Below, piece by piece: positions 45,691-56,458 of a stretch of DNA of 64,000 nucleotides. The translations under genes and the position numbers were made by a program. Source of the stretch: Brevundimonas sp. (GTDB lineage Bacteria > Pseudomonadota > Alphaproteobacteria > Caulobacterales > Caulobacteraceae); the NCBI RefSeq assembly GCF_030704825.1, contig NZ_JAUYNX010000014.1:62001-126000 (forward strand), written 5' to 3'. Under the pieces are notes generated by a model, which had not been told where the DNA came from, searched no databases, and saw nothing but the letters and a program-made list of their open reading frames with translations. Each line of letters starts with the position of its first letter. Positions within the stretch are counted from its first letter, which is position 1.

Positions 45691-46287
45691 CTAATCCAGC
45701 GTCCGGCAGAAGTCGGCCAGAACCCGCGGGTAGAGGGCGTGCTCGCTCGCCAGCACCCGTTGCGCCAGCGAGGCCGGGGTGTCGTCGGCCAGTACCGGAA
45801 CGGCGCCCTGGCCCAGAAGCGGTCCGTCGTCCAGACCCTCCGCAACCAGATGCACCGAACAGCCCGCCTCGGCGTCGCCGGCGGCGATGGCGCGGGCGTG
45901 GGTGTCCAGCCCCGGATATTTCGGCAGCAGGCTGGGATGGATGTTCAGCATCCGTCCCGCCCAACGGCCGACCAGAAAGGGCGTCAGCAGCCGCATATAG
46001 CCGGCGAGGGCCACGACCTGGACGCCATGGGTTTCCAGCACCTTCTGGATGGCCTGTTCGTGCGCCGTCCGGTCGGCGCCGAAGGGGGCGTGCGCGACGA
46101 CGGCCGTGGCGACGCCCTTGGCCCGGGCGACGGCCAGACCGCCGGCGTCCGCCTTGTTCGACAGCGCCAGGACCACCTCGAACGGCGCCCCGTCCTGGAG
46201 GCCGGCGTCGATCAGCGCCGCCATGTTCGATCCGGCCCCGGAGATCAGGACGGCCACGCGGGTGCGGCCGGTGCGCGAGTCCGGCAT
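45691..46287 (-). CDS. purN: Phosphoribosylglycinamide formyltransferase PurN
   Basis: A 198-residue enzyme that formylates GAR with 10-formyl-THF in purine synthesis. Motifs: RVAVLISGAGSNMAALIDAG at the N-terminus, LAGYMRLLTPFLVGRWAGRM, the catalytic region LNIHPSLLPKYPGLDTHARA (Asn, His) and GCSVHLVAEGLDDGPLLGQG with active-site Asp. The start overlaps the stop of the M28 peptidase by one base (TGATG), so its translation is coupled to that gene rather than to purM. Confidence 0.95.
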   Translation of the reverse strand: MPDSRTGRTRVAVLISGAGSNMAALIDAGLQDGAPFEVVLALSNKADAGGLAVARAKGVATAVVAHAPFGADRTAHEQAIQKVLETHGVQVVALAGYMRLLTPFLVGRWAGRMLNIHPSLLPKYPGLDTHARAIAAGDAEAGCSVHLVAEGLDDGPLLGQGAVPVLADDTPASLAQRVLASEHALYPRVLADFCRTLD

Positions 46288-47684
46288 CAGTTCGCCGTGC
46301 GAGGGGCCGGGTCGCCGACCGATACGAACGAACCGGCCGGTCCCGGGAAGACGACCGGGCTCTCATAGCCGTCTTCGGAGACCGCCGAGACGCCGAAGAA
46401 GAAGTCGTCGATGACGATGCCCGGCAGGACCAGCTCCGTGGCCGATCCGGCCCAGCGGCTGCGGGTCCACTGCGGCGCGGTGGTCGAACGCCACCAGACG
46501 CGATAGCCGGCCGCGGCGGGGACGGCCTGCCATTTGATCGTGGTGTCCGGCTTGACCGCGCCTTCGATGGTCACGCCCAGGGGGCTGGCGGGAGCGTTGG
46601 CCAGGGCGGCCATGGCGACGATGTTGAGCCGCGCGACCTGGGCCAGATAGTCGAAGTCCACGCCCTCGAGGGTGTCGCCGTACTCAACGCCGTTCTCGGT
46701 GCGCAGGTCCTGGTGCTGGCGGTCGTAATTCTCCGCCCCTTCCGAGATGCGGACGGCCGGGAAGCCGTGGCGCAACATCTCGACCTGGTCGCCCCCCCGG
46801 CCGTAGCGGTCGGTGCGATAGATCATCTCGACGTCGAAATTGGCCAGATACTGATCGGCGACATTGTCGATGAAGCGGGCGAGGTTGCGCGACGAGGAAT
46901 CGACATCGCCGCCGTTGTAGCGCCGGCGTTCTTCCTGGGCTTCGGTCTCGACCGTCTTGGTGCCTTCCGAGAAGACGCGGACGCGGGTGGTGTCGCGAAC
47001 CCCCGACTGGCCCTCGGAATTGCCGACGATGTCGTTGTTCAGATTGGCCTCGACCCGCCAGCCCTGGGCCTGGGCGTAGTCGGCCAGGATCTTGCCGCCA
47101 AGCAGCCCCTGTTCCTCGCCGGACAGGGCGGCGAATACGAGCGTGGCGTCGAATTTGTGCTTTGAGAGAACCCGCGCGGCTTCGAGAACCGCGGCGACGC
47201 CCGAGGCGTCGTCATTGGCCCCTGGCGCGTCGGCGGTGAAGTTCATCACATCGGTGACGCGCGAATCGATGTGGCCGGAGATGATGATGACCCGGTTCGG
47301 ATCGCCCCCCTCTTCAACAGATCGGCCGCGCTGGATGGCGACGATGTCGACCACCTCGGTCGGTGTGGGCACGCGCGGACCGGTGACGGTGTCCGAGGGC
47401 GTGACGACGGTCAGGCAGCCGCCGCAGTCGCGGCTGATGGCCTCGAACTGTCCCTGGGCCCAGCGCCGCGCGGCGCCGATGCCGCGCGTGTCCGATCGGG
47501 TCTCCGACAGGGTGTGACGGGTGCCGAAGCCGACCAGGGCCTGGATGTCGGCGCGCATCCGGTCCGGCTGGACGTCGCCGGCCAGCCGGTGCAGCAGCGC
47601 CTGCTCCTGGACCGGGGTCTGGGCCGCCACAGCCGATGTGGAAACCAGCAGCAGTCCGGCCAGGGCGACGGAAATCAGGCGCAT
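46287..47684 (-). CDS. Exported M28 family aminopeptidase with C-terminal Fn3-like domain
   Basis: A 465-residue exported zinc peptidase. Signal: MRLISVALAGLLLVSTSAVA then AQT. The M28 catalytic site has His-Asp in VIIISGHIDSRVTDVMN, Asp in DAPGANDDASGVAAVLEAAR, the Glu pair in FAALSGEEQGLLGGKIL and a later His-containing segment (YDRQHQDLRTENG). From about residue 370 there is a fibronectin-III-like beta domain (KPDTTIKWQAVPAAAGYRVW, DDFFFGVSAVSEDGYESPVV). It lies between purM and purN in the same direction, and its stop overlaps the purN start. Confidence 0.92.
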   Translation of the reverse strand: MRLISVALAGLLLVSTSAVAAQTPVQEQALLHRLAGDVQPDRMRADIQALVGFGTRHTLSETRSDTRGIGAARRWAQGQFEAISRDCGGCLTVVTPSDTVTGPRVPTPTEVVDIVAIQRGRSVEEGGDPNRVIIISGHIDSRVTDVMNFTADAPGANDDASGVAAVLEAARVLSKHKFDATLVFAALSGEEQGLLGGKILADYAQAQGWRVEANLNNDIVGNSEGQSGVRDTTRVRVFSEGTKTVETEAQEERRRYNGGDVDSSSRNLARFIDNVADQYLANFDVEMIYRTDRYGRGGDQVEMLRHGFPAVRISEGAENYDRQHQDLRTENGVEYGDTLEGVDFDYLAQVARLNIVAMAALANAPASPLGVTIEGAVKPDTTIKWQAVPAAAGYRVWWRSTTAPQWTRSRWAGSATELVLPGIVIDDFFFGVSAVSEDGYESPVVFPGPAGSFVSVGDPAPRTAN

Positions 47685-47752
47685 CGGCGACCTCGCTTGC
47701 GGGAAAGGCGCGGACCTTGCCGGGCGGCCCCTTCCGGGTCAACGGCGCAGGG

Positions 47753-48790
47753 TCAGGCCGCTTCGAGCTGTCCGCAGACGAAGGCCACTTCGCCGACGTT
47801 GAGCAGGGCCTCGAGGACGGGCTCCGCGTTCTCCGGCGCGACGATCAGGATGAAGCCGACGCCGCAGTTGAAGGTGCGGCGCAGTTCGTGATCCGAAACG
47901 CCGCCGACCTCGCCCAGCCACTGGAAGACGTGCGGCACGGGCCAGGCGTCCCAGTCGAAGCTGGCCCGCAGGCCCTCGGCGATGCAGCGGGGCGGGTTTT
48001 CGATCAGGCCGCCGCCCGTGATGTGGGCCGCGCCCTTGATCAGTCCGGCCTTCATCAGCGGCAGGACCGGTTTCACATAGATGCGGGTCGGCTCCATCAG
48101 CGCCTGGGCCAGGGTGCGGTCCCTGGCGAAGGGGGCGTCGTCGCCCCACGACAGGCCGGACTTCTCGACCACCTTGCGGATCAGCGAATAGCCGTTCGAG
48201 TGCGGACCTGAAGAGGCGAGGCCGATGACGATGTCGCCCGCCGCCTGGCGGTCCAGATACGGCAGGGCGTGGCCGCGCTCGACCGCGCCCAGGGAGAAGC
48301 CGGCCAGATCGTAGTCGCCGCCCTGGTACATGCCGGGCATTTCGGCCGTCTCGCCGCCGACCAGGGCGCAGCCGGCCTGACGGCAACCCTCGGCGATCCC
48401 GGCGACGACGCGCCTGGCGGCGTCGATCTCGAGCTTGCCGGTGGCGTAGTAGTCGAGGAACAGCAGGGGCTCGGCGCCCTGGGCCAGCAGATCGTTGACG
48501 CACATGGCCACCAGATCGATTCCGACGCCGTCATGCCGCCCGGTCTCGATGGCGATCTTCAGCTTGGTGCCGACGCCGTCGGTGGTGGCGACGATCAGCG
48601 GGTCCTCGAATCCGGCCGCCTTGAGGTCGAACAGGGCTCCGAATCCGCCCAGCGAGGCCTCCGCGCCGGGACGGCGGGTCGATTTCGCCAGCGGCTTGAT
48701 GGCGTCCACCAGCATTTCACCGGCGTCGATATCCACCCCGGCGTCGGCGTAGGTGAGCCCGTTGCGCAGCGGATCGGGGGTGTCGCTCAT
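47753..48790 (-). CDS. purM: Phosphoribosylformylglycinamidine cyclo-ligase PurM
   Basis: A 345-residue ATP-dependent enzyme that closes the imidazole ring to AIR in purine synthesis. Landmarks: [20 protein letters not shown], the substrate loop [40 protein letters not shown] sequence, [20 protein letters not shown] and [20 protein letters not shown]. Length is normal. It is divergent from rnd. The usual next gene, purN, is displaced by an M28 peptidase here. Confidence 0.96.
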   Translation of the reverse strand: MSDTPDPLRNGLTYADAGVDIDAGEMLVDAIKPLAKSTRRPGAEASLGGFGALFDLKAAGFEDPLIVATTDGVGTKLKIAIETGRHDGVGIDLVAMCVNDLLAQGAEPLLFLDYYATGKLEIDAARRVVAGIAEGCRQAGCALVGGETAEMPGMYQGGDYDLAGFSLGAVERGHALPYLDRQAAGDIVIGLASSGPHSNGYSLIRKVVEKSGLSWGDDAPFARDRTLAQALMEPTRIYVKPVLPLMKAGLIKGAAHITGGGLIENPPRCIAEGLRASFDWDAWPVPHVFQWLGEVGGVSDHELRRTFNCGVGFILIVAPENAEPVLEALLNVGEVAFVCGQLEAA

Positions 48791-48870
48791 CGGTCACGGG
48801 CCTGAATCAGTGGGCGGAATTCCGCGGCGGGTCTTGCCACAACCGCATCGCGCGGGGCTATAGCATCCGA

Positions 48871-50019
48871 ATGACGCCGATCACCACCACCGAGGCGCTT
48901 CGCGCATTCTGCGAACGCCTGGCCGACCAGCCCTTCATCACCGTCGACACCGAGTTCATGCGGGAGACGACCTACTGGCCGCGCCTGTGCCTGATCCAGG
49001 CCGCGTCGGCCACCGACGCCGCCATCATCGACCCGATGGCCGAGGGGCTGGACCTGGAGCCCTTCCTCGACCTGCTGCGCGATCCGAAGATCATCAAGGT
49101 CTTCCACGCCGCGCGTCAGGACACGGAAATCTTCGTCAAACTGGGCGCCATGCCCAGGCCGATGTTCGACACCCAGGTGGCCGCCATGGCCGCCGGCTTC
49201 GGCGATCAGGTCTCGTATGAGGCGCTGGTGCGCCAGATGCTGCGCCAGGAGGTCGACAAGGGCAGCCGCTTCACCGACTGGGCCCGCCGGCCGCTGTCCG
49301 ACGCCCAGCTGGTCTATGCGCTGGGGGACGTGACCCATCTGGCCGCCCTCTATCCCAAGCTGCGCGACCGGCTGCAGAAGGAACGCCGCCTCGACTGGGT
49401 CATGGCCGAGATGGAGGATCTGACCGATCCGGCCCTGTACGACACCGATCCGGAAAAGGCGTGGAAGCGTCTGAAGCCCAAGAAATTCTCGGCCAAATAC
49501 CTGTCCGCCTTCGTCGCCACCGCCGTCTGGCGGGAGCGGACGGCCCAGGACCGCGACCAGCCGCGGGGCCGCATCCTCAAGGACGAGGCCATCGACGAGA
49601 TCGCGGCCCAGGGCCCGACCGACCCCGACGCCTTCAACCGCCTGCGTTCCGTGCCCAAGGGGTTTGGCGCCTCGCGCCTGGGCGTCGAGCTGTCGGCCGA
49701 GCTGAAGCGCGTGCTGGCTGACCCCGAGGCCCATGCGCCCAAGCTGGAACGCCCGGCCCACAACCAGCCGGCCCCGCCCTCGGTGGTCGAGCTGCTGAAG
49801 GTGCTGCTGAAGGCCAAGAGCGACAACGCCGGGGTGGCGACCAAGCTGCTGGCCAATGTCGCCGACCTCGAGAAGATCGCCCTGGACGACGAGGCCGACG
49901 TCGACGCCCTGAAGGGCTGGCGCCGCCAGCTGTTCGGCGAGGACGCGCTGAAGCTGAAGCGCGGCGAGATCGCCCTGGTGCTGAACGGCGCCCGGGTCGA
50001 GGTGGTCGAGATCGAATAG
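48871..50019 (+). CDS. rnd: Ribonuclease D
   Basis: A 382-residue 3'-5' exoribonuclease for tRNA and small RNA maturation. DEDDy motifs: Exo I FITVDTEFMRETTYWPRLCL, Exo II KVFHAARQDTEIFVKLG, Exo III SDAQLVYALGDVTHLAALYP with Tyr. One HRDC-type domain follows (AFVATAVWRERTAQDRDQPR, LKDEAIDEIAAQGPTDPDAF) and a second shorter helical region at the C-terminus. The stop directly abuts the stop of the convergent HD-domain gene (TAG-TCA, no gap). Confidence 0.95.
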   Translation: MTPITTTEALRAFCERLADQPFITVDTEFMRETTYWPRLCLIQAASATDAAIIDPMAEGLDLEPFLDLLRDPKIIKVFHAARQDTEIFVKLGAMPRPMFDTQVAAMAAGFGDQVSYEALVRQMLRQEVDKGSRFTDWARRPLSDAQLVYALGDVTHLAALYPKLRDRLQKERRLDWVMAEMEDLTDPALYDTDPEKAWKRLKPKKFSAKYLSAFVATAVWRERTAQDRDQPRGRILKDEAIDEIAAQGPTDPDAFNRLRSVPKGFGASRLGVELSAELKRVLADPEAHAPKLERPAHNQPAPPSVVELLKVLLKAKSDNAGVATKLLANVADLEKIALDDEADVDALKGWRRQLFGEDALKLKRGEIALVLNGARVEVVEIE

Positions 50020-50595
50020 TCAGGCGGTCAGGGCGCCGATCTCGCGCGCGAGGTTCGCCCGCGCCTGTTCTTCGAACCGTTCGGCCCAGACCGGATCGGC
50101 GAACAGCCGCCCGCTTTCGAGAAAGCGCTTGAGGATCGCGGCGCGTCCGGCCCGATACAACGGCTCGGGGACATGGCCGTACTCGAACCGGATGGCGTCG
50201 GCGTAGGCGTCGTACCGCTCGGGCGAGGCGCCGAGGATCGACAGGTCGATCGAGACAAGCCGCGCGCCGATGGCGTCGCCAGCTTCCACGGAATGGCCCG
50301 CCGTCAAAAGGATCAGCCGGCTGACTTCGTCGATGAGGGCCCGTTCGGCGCCGATGGCCGACAGTCGTTCGACCGCGAGCCTGGCGCTCTCGGCCTCGTT
50401 GTCATGGCGCGTCGCATCGTAGATCGCATCGTGGAACCAGATGGCGGCGTCCATCAGGCTTCGCTGCTCATCCGAAAAGTCCGTCGAGGCCGCGACCTGC
50501 GCCAGACAGTCCTCGATGTGGGTCATGGTGTGATAGCGCCGGTGCGGTTCGCCGTAGCGCGCGATCAGCTCATCGCGAACCGCACCGGTGATCAC
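50020..50595 (-). CDS. HD-domain protein
   Basis: A 191-residue predicted metal-dependent phosphohydrolase-like protein. The HD motif is split as HRRYHTMTHIEDCLAQV and DAAIWFHDAIYDATRHDNEA, with a later Asp in LVSIDLSILGASPERYDAYA. A GTG codon at 50595 (GTG ATC ACC GGT) is the most likely start because there is no ATG between the cyclophilin stop 5 bases upstream and the conserved region. It is probably co-transcribed with the cyclophilin. Its substrate is unknown. Confidence 0.8.
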   Translation of the reverse strand: MITGAVRDELIARYGEPHRRYHTMTHIEDCLAQVAASTDFSDEQRSLMDAAIWFHDAIYDATRHDNEAESARLAVERLSAIGAERALIDEVSRLILLTAGHSVEAGDAIGARLVSIDLSILGASPERYDAYADAIRFEYGHVPEPLYRAGRAAILKRFLESGRLFADPVWAERFEEQARANLAREIGALTA

Positions 50596-50600
50596 GGTCG

Positions 50601-51062
50601 TCAGGCCACAGTCGCCTTGACGATCTTGCCCGGGTTGCGGGGGGGCTCGCCCTTGGGCAGGGCGTCGACGTGGTCCATGCCTTCGATGACCTCGCCCCAG
50701 ACGGTGTACTGGCCGTCGAGGAAGGAGGCGTCGTCCAGGCAGATGAAGAACTGGCTGTTGGCGCTGTTGGGGTCCGAGGTGCGGGCCATGGAGCAGACGC
50801 CGCGGGCATGGCGCTCCTTCGAGAACTCGGCCTTCAGGTTCGGCTTGCTCGAGCCCGAGGTGCCGGTGCCGGTCGGATCGCCGCCCTGGGCCATGAAGCC
50901 GGGGATGACGCGGTGGAAGACCACGCCGTCGTAGAAGCCCTCGCTGGCCAGTTCGGTGATGCGGGCCACGTGGCCGGGGGCCAGGTCGGGGCGCAGCTTG
51001 ATGACCACGTCGCCCTGGTCGGCGCCGCTGTCGAGGGTGAAGGTCAGGGTCTGGTCGGCCAT
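50601..51062 (-). CDS. Cyclophilin-type peptidyl-prolyl cis-trans isomerase
   Basis: A 153-residue cytosolic cyclophilin (no signal peptide) that speeds proline isomerisation. Active-site residues are in VVFHRVIPGFMAQGGDPTGT (catalytic Arg), with VCSMARTSDPNSANSQFFIC for the Gln/Phe region and YTVWGEVIEGMDHVDAL. CACAAGGAGCGCGCCG before the ATG gives a strong ribosome site; a longer frame to 51104 lacks support. It is followed by the HD-domain gene 5 bases later and divergent from rlmE. Confidence 0.95.
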   Translation of the reverse strand: MADQTLTFTLDSGADQGDVVIKLRPDLAPGHVARITELASEGFYDGVVFHRVIPGFMAQGGDPTGTGTSGSSKPNLKAEFSKERHARGVCSMARTSDPNSANSQFFICLDDASFLDGQYTVWGEVIEGMDHVDALPKGEPPRNPGKIVKATVA

Positions 51063-51129
51063 CGGCGCGCTCCTTGTGAATTGTCGCGGGTGCATAGCCC
51101 GCAAACCCGCCGGGGGCTATGTGGATGCG

Positions 51130-51840
51130 ATGAGCGACGAAGAAAAGCCTGTCGAACGCCGACGGATGGTGCGGCCGCCCTCGGGCGGGACCGCCGCCGG
51201 CCGCGGCATGGGCACCAAGATGAAGACGGCGGACACCAAGTCGATGTCCAGCCAGCAATGGATCAAACGCCAGCTGTCCGACAAATGGTCCGAGCGCGCC
51301 CGCGCCGAAGGCTGGCGCAGCCGCGCGGCGTTCAAGTTGCTGGGGATCGACGATCGCTTCCACCTGATCAGACACGGCAGCCGGGTCATCGACCTGGGCG
51401 CGGCGCCCGGCGGCTGGGCCCAGGTGGCGGTCAAGCGCGGCGCGGCGGCGGTGGTCGGCGTCGACCTGCTGCCGGTGGAGCCCGTGCCCGGCGCGATCAT
51501 GATCCAGGCGGACTTCACCCATCCGGGCGTCGATCAGCAGATGATCGACCTGCTGGGCGGCCCGCCCGATCTGGTCCTGTCCGACATGGCCCACAACACC
51601 GTCGGCCATCGCCAGACCGACCACCTGAAGATCATCGCCCTGATCGAGATCGCCGCCGACTTCGCCCTGCGCACCCTGAAGCCGGGCGGGCATTTCGTGT
51701 CGAAGAATTTCCAGGGCGGCGACGCCGGCGGCGTGCTGGCGCGGTTGCGCGCCGGGTTCGAGACGGTGAAATACGTCAAGCCGGAGTCGAGCCGGAAGGA
51801 CAGCGCCGAGGTCTTTCTCGTGGCGATGAACAAGCGGTAG
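51130..51840 (+). CDS. rlmE: 23S rRNA (uridine-2552-2'-O)-methyltransferase RlmE/FtsJ
   Basis: A 236-residue SAM enzyme that methylates U2552 during large-subunit assembly. The K-D-K-E tetrad is visible: Lys in GWRSRAAFKLLGIDDRFHLI, Asp in LSDMAHNTVGHRQTDHLKII, Lys in HFVSKNFQGGDAGG and Glu in SSRKDSAEVFLVAMN. SAM motif I is VIDLGAAPGGWAQVAVKRGA. A 45-residue basic N-terminal extension (RRRMVRPPSGGTAAGRGMGT) precedes the family core, common in alphaproteobacteria. It converges on the DUF2061 gene with a 3-base gap. Confidence 0.95.
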   Translation: MSDEEKPVERRRMVRPPSGGTAAGRGMGTKMKTADTKSMSSQQWIKRQLSDKWSERARAEGWRSRAAFKLLGIDDRFHLIRHGSRVIDLGAAPGGWAQVAVKRGAAAVVGVDLLPVEPVPGAIMIQADFTHPGVDQQMIDLLGGPPDLVLSDMAHNTVGHRQTDHLKIIALIEIAADFALRTLKPGGHFVSKNFQGGDAGGVLARLRAGFETVKYVKPESSRKDSAEVFLVAMNKR

Positions 51841-51843
51841 CGG

Positions 51844-53983
<2,140 letters not shown>

Positions 53984-54000
53984 GCGGGGAGGTTCAAGCC

Positions 54001-54399
54001 ATGGATATGACGCCTGAATTCATCGTCCTGGCCTTCACCCTGATGCTGGCGATCGTCCAGATCGGCTGGGCCGCCTCGGCGCGGACGGCCGAACTGGGGC
54101 TGAAGTGGAACGCGGGGCCGCGCGACGGCGAGGCGCCGCCGCCGGGCCGGCTGGCCGGCCGGCTGATCCGCGCCCAGGCCAATCTGTTCGAGACCCTGCC
54201 GATCTTCGCCGCCGCCGTGATCATGGCGCATATCGCCGGTAAGGACGGCCAGCTGACCCTGATCGGAACGCACCTCTATTTCTTCGGCCGCCTGATCTAC
54301 CTGCCGCTCTACGCCTTTGGCGTCCCCTATATCCGCTCGCTGGTCTGGACGGTCGCCGCTTTCGGCCTCGTCCTCGTCATCGCCGCCCTGTTCATCTGA
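54001..54399 (+). CDS. MAPEG family membrane protein
   Basis: A 132-residue four-helix membrane protein of the MAPEG superfamily (glutathione/eicosanoid enzymes; bacterial roles mostly unknown). Signature: GRLIRAQANLFETLPIFAAA (the RAxxN..E pattern), then HLYFFGRLIYLPLYAFGVPY and RSLVWTVAAFGLVLVIAALF. GGGGAGGTTCAAGCC precedes this ATG; an alternative ATG at 53980 overlaps the guaB stop by four bases. Confidence 0.92.
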   Translation: MDMTPEFIVLAFTLMLAIVQIGWAASARTAELGLKWNAGPRDGEAPPPGRLAGRLIRAQANLFETLPIFAAAVIMAHIAGKDGQLTLIGTHLYFFGRLIYLPLYAFGVPYIRSLVWTVAAFGLVLVIAALFI

Positions 54400-54407
54400 A
54401 AGCCCAA

Positions 54408-55814
54408 GTGACCCCAGCCGCCCGTCTCGCCGCCGCCGCCTCCGTCCTGGACAGCATCGCCCAGGGCCGCGCCCCGGCCGAGGTCGTGATCAAGGCCTGG
54501 GGCGCCGCCAACCGCTATGCCGGGTCCAAGGACCGTCGCGCCGTCGCCGAGCGGGTCTATCAGGTGCTGCGCGCGCGCGGCCGGCTGGTCGCCGCCATGG
54601 GCGGACGCGAGGACGGGCGGGCGCTGGTGGTCGGGGCTCTGGCCTTCCTCGACAGACTGTCGCTGGAAGAAATCGAGGCGCTGCACTCCGGCGAAGGCTA
54701 CGGCCCGCGTCCGCTGTCGAAACAGGAGCGGGCCCGGATCGCGGCGGGGGAGGGCGATCTGCCCGGAACCGCCACCGATCTGCCGGCCTTCGTGGTCAAG
54801 GACCTGAAGGCGACCTTCGGCGACCGTTGGAGCGAGGAGGCCGCCGGGCTGATGGCGCGGGCGCCGGTCGATCTGCGGGTCAACACCGCGAAGACCACGA
54901 TTGAGGCCGCTCGCGCCGAGCTGAAGGCGACCGGCCTGACCCCGGAGCCCACGCCCTGGTCCGCCGCGGGCCTGCGTCTGCCGTCCGAGCCCGCGCCGAA
55001 CGTCCAGGCGCTGGACGCCTTCAACGCCGGCCGGATCGAGATCCAGGACGAGGGCAGCCAGCTGACTGCCTGGCTGGCCGGGGCGGGCCTGTCGTTCACG
55101 CCCGAGACCATCGTCGTCGACTATTGCGCCGGCGGCGGCGGCAAGACGCTGGCGCTGGCGGTGCAGGGCCTGCCCGCCGCCGATCCGTCGCGGGTGGCCG
55201 CGCCCAGCCCCGCCGGCTGGTCGCCGACCGGAGCGGACGAACTGGCGGCCGCGAAGGCCGCGCCGCGGACCGAGCCGATGCGGCTGATCGCCTGCGACGT
55301 GGTGCAGAAGCGGCTCGACAACATCCGGCCGCGTCTCGCCCGCGCCGGCGTCGCCGCCGACCTGCGGCTGATCGGCCAGAACGGCGGCGGGGTGGAGGAG
55401 TTCAACGGCAAGGCCGACCTGGTCTTCGTCGACGCCCCCTGCAGCGGCTCGGGCGCCTGGCGTCGCCGGCCCGAGGACGCCTGGCGGCTCAAGGCCGACG
55501 AGATTGAGCGGCTGCACGCCCTGCAACTGCGCATCCTGGTCCAGGCCGCGGCGCTGGTGAAGCCGGGCGGGCGACTGGTCTACGTCACCTGCTCGATCCT
55601 GAGCCGGGAGAATGAGGCCGTGGCCGACGCCTTCGAGGCCGCGAACAGCGGCTTCCGCCCGCTGCCGGTCGCCGACGTGCTGGCCGCCGATACGCTGACC
55701 GACGCCGCGCGGACCCGTCTGGCCGAGGCCGCCTCGGGCGGACGCCTGCGCCTGTCGCCGGCTTCGACCGGCACGGACGGCTTCTTCGTGGCCCTCTACG
55801 AGCGGCGGGCGTGA
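54408..55814 (+). CDS. RsmB/NOP2-type rRNA cytosine-C5 methyltransferase
   Basis: A 468-residue SAM-dependent RNA methyltransferase. The N-terminal NusB-like helical domain (SVLDSIAQGRAPAEVVIKAW, DRRAVAERVYQVLRARGRLV) is followed by the Rossmann core with motif I VVDYCAGGGGKTLALAVQG, catalytic Cys motifs IV DLVFVDAPCSGSGAWRRRPE and VI LVYVTCSILSRENEAVADAF. The motif I core is interrupted by a 45-residue Pro/Ala-rich insertion after KTLALAVQG, unusual for the family. The GTG start lies 8 bases after the MAPEG stop. The exact rRNA target (C967 or other) is uncertain. Confidence 0.88.
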   Translation: MTPAARLAAAASVLDSIAQGRAPAEVVIKAWGAANRYAGSKDRRAVAERVYQVLRARGRLVAAMGGREDGRALVVGALAFLDRLSLEEIEALHSGEGYGPRPLSKQERARIAAGEGDLPGTATDLPAFVVKDLKATFGDRWSEEAAGLMARAPVDLRVNTAKTTIEAARAELKATGLTPEPTPWSAAGLRLPSEPAPNVQALDAFNAGRIEIQDEGSQLTAWLAGAGLSFTPETIVVDYCAGGGGKTLALAVQGLPAADPSRVAAPSPAGWSPTGADELAAAKAAPRTEPMRLIACDVVQKRLDNIRPRLARAGVAADLRLIGQNGGGVEEFNGKADLVFVDAPCSGSGAWRRRPEDAWRLKADEIERLHALQLRILVQAAALVKPGGRLVYVTCSILSRENEAVADAFEAANSGFRPLPVADVLAADTLTDAARTRLAEAASGGRLRLSPASTGTDGFFVALYERRA

Positions 55815-56458
55815 GCCGGGACTGGACCCTTTCCCGCTTCGGTCCGAAGACCGCCCTTTGCGTCATGGCCGCCGCGCCCGAATACGGCCCGGCGCTGCGG
55901 TCGCGCATCCGCCCCCTGATCACCGGGGTCGGCCCGGTCGAGGCCGCCGTCGGCGTGGCCCATGCGCTCGAGAGTCTGAGGGCCGAAGACGCCCTGCCGG
56001 ACGTGGTTGTCTCGCTCGGCTCGGCCGGCTCGCGCACCCTTGAACACGCCCGCGTCTACCGGGTGACCGGGGTCAGCTACCGCGACATGGACGCCAGCGC
56101 CCTGGGCTTTCCGAAGGGCGAGACGCCGTTCCCGCGCCTGCCCGCCATCCTGCCCCTGACCGACGGACCCGCCGCCCTGCCGACGGCCCGGCTGGCCAGC
56201 GGGGCCAGTGTCGTCTCGGGCGCCGGCTATGACGCCGTCGACGCCGATATGGTCGATATGGAGACCTTCGCCGTGGTCCGCGCCGCCGCCCGCTTCGGCG
56301 TGCCTGTGATCGGCCTGCGCGGGGTCTCGGACGGCCGCAGCGACCTGACCGAACTGTCCCACTGGACCGACGCCCTCGCCGAGATCGACCTCCGGCTGGC
56401 CGAGGCCCTTGACCTGTTGCATGACCATTTCACGCCTGTTCTCACGGAGCCCGCATGA
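55811..56458 (+). CDS. 5'-methylthioadenosine/S-adenosylhomocysteine nucleosidase-like protein
   Basis: A 215-residue protein of the PNP/UDP family type I. Visible motifs are [20 protein letters not shown], the Gly-rich [40 protein letters not shown], the ribose-binding [20 protein letters not shown] and the catalytic Asp in [20 protein letters not shown]. It releases adenine from MTA or SAH in the family. It starts GTG overlapping the previous stop by four bases and ends overlapping the guaA start, so it is a coupled middle gene of a purine-related operon. Confidence 0.88.
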   Translation: MSRDWTLSRFGPKTALCVMAAAPEYGPALRSRIRPLITGVGPVEAAVGVAHALESLRAEDALPDVVVSLGSAGSRTLEHARVYRVTGVSYRDMDASALGFPKGETPFPRLPAILPLTDGPAALPTARLASGASVVSGAGYDAVDADMVDMETFAVVRAAARFGVPVIGLRGVSDGRSDLTELSHWTDALAEIDLRLAEALDLLHDHFTPVLTEPA

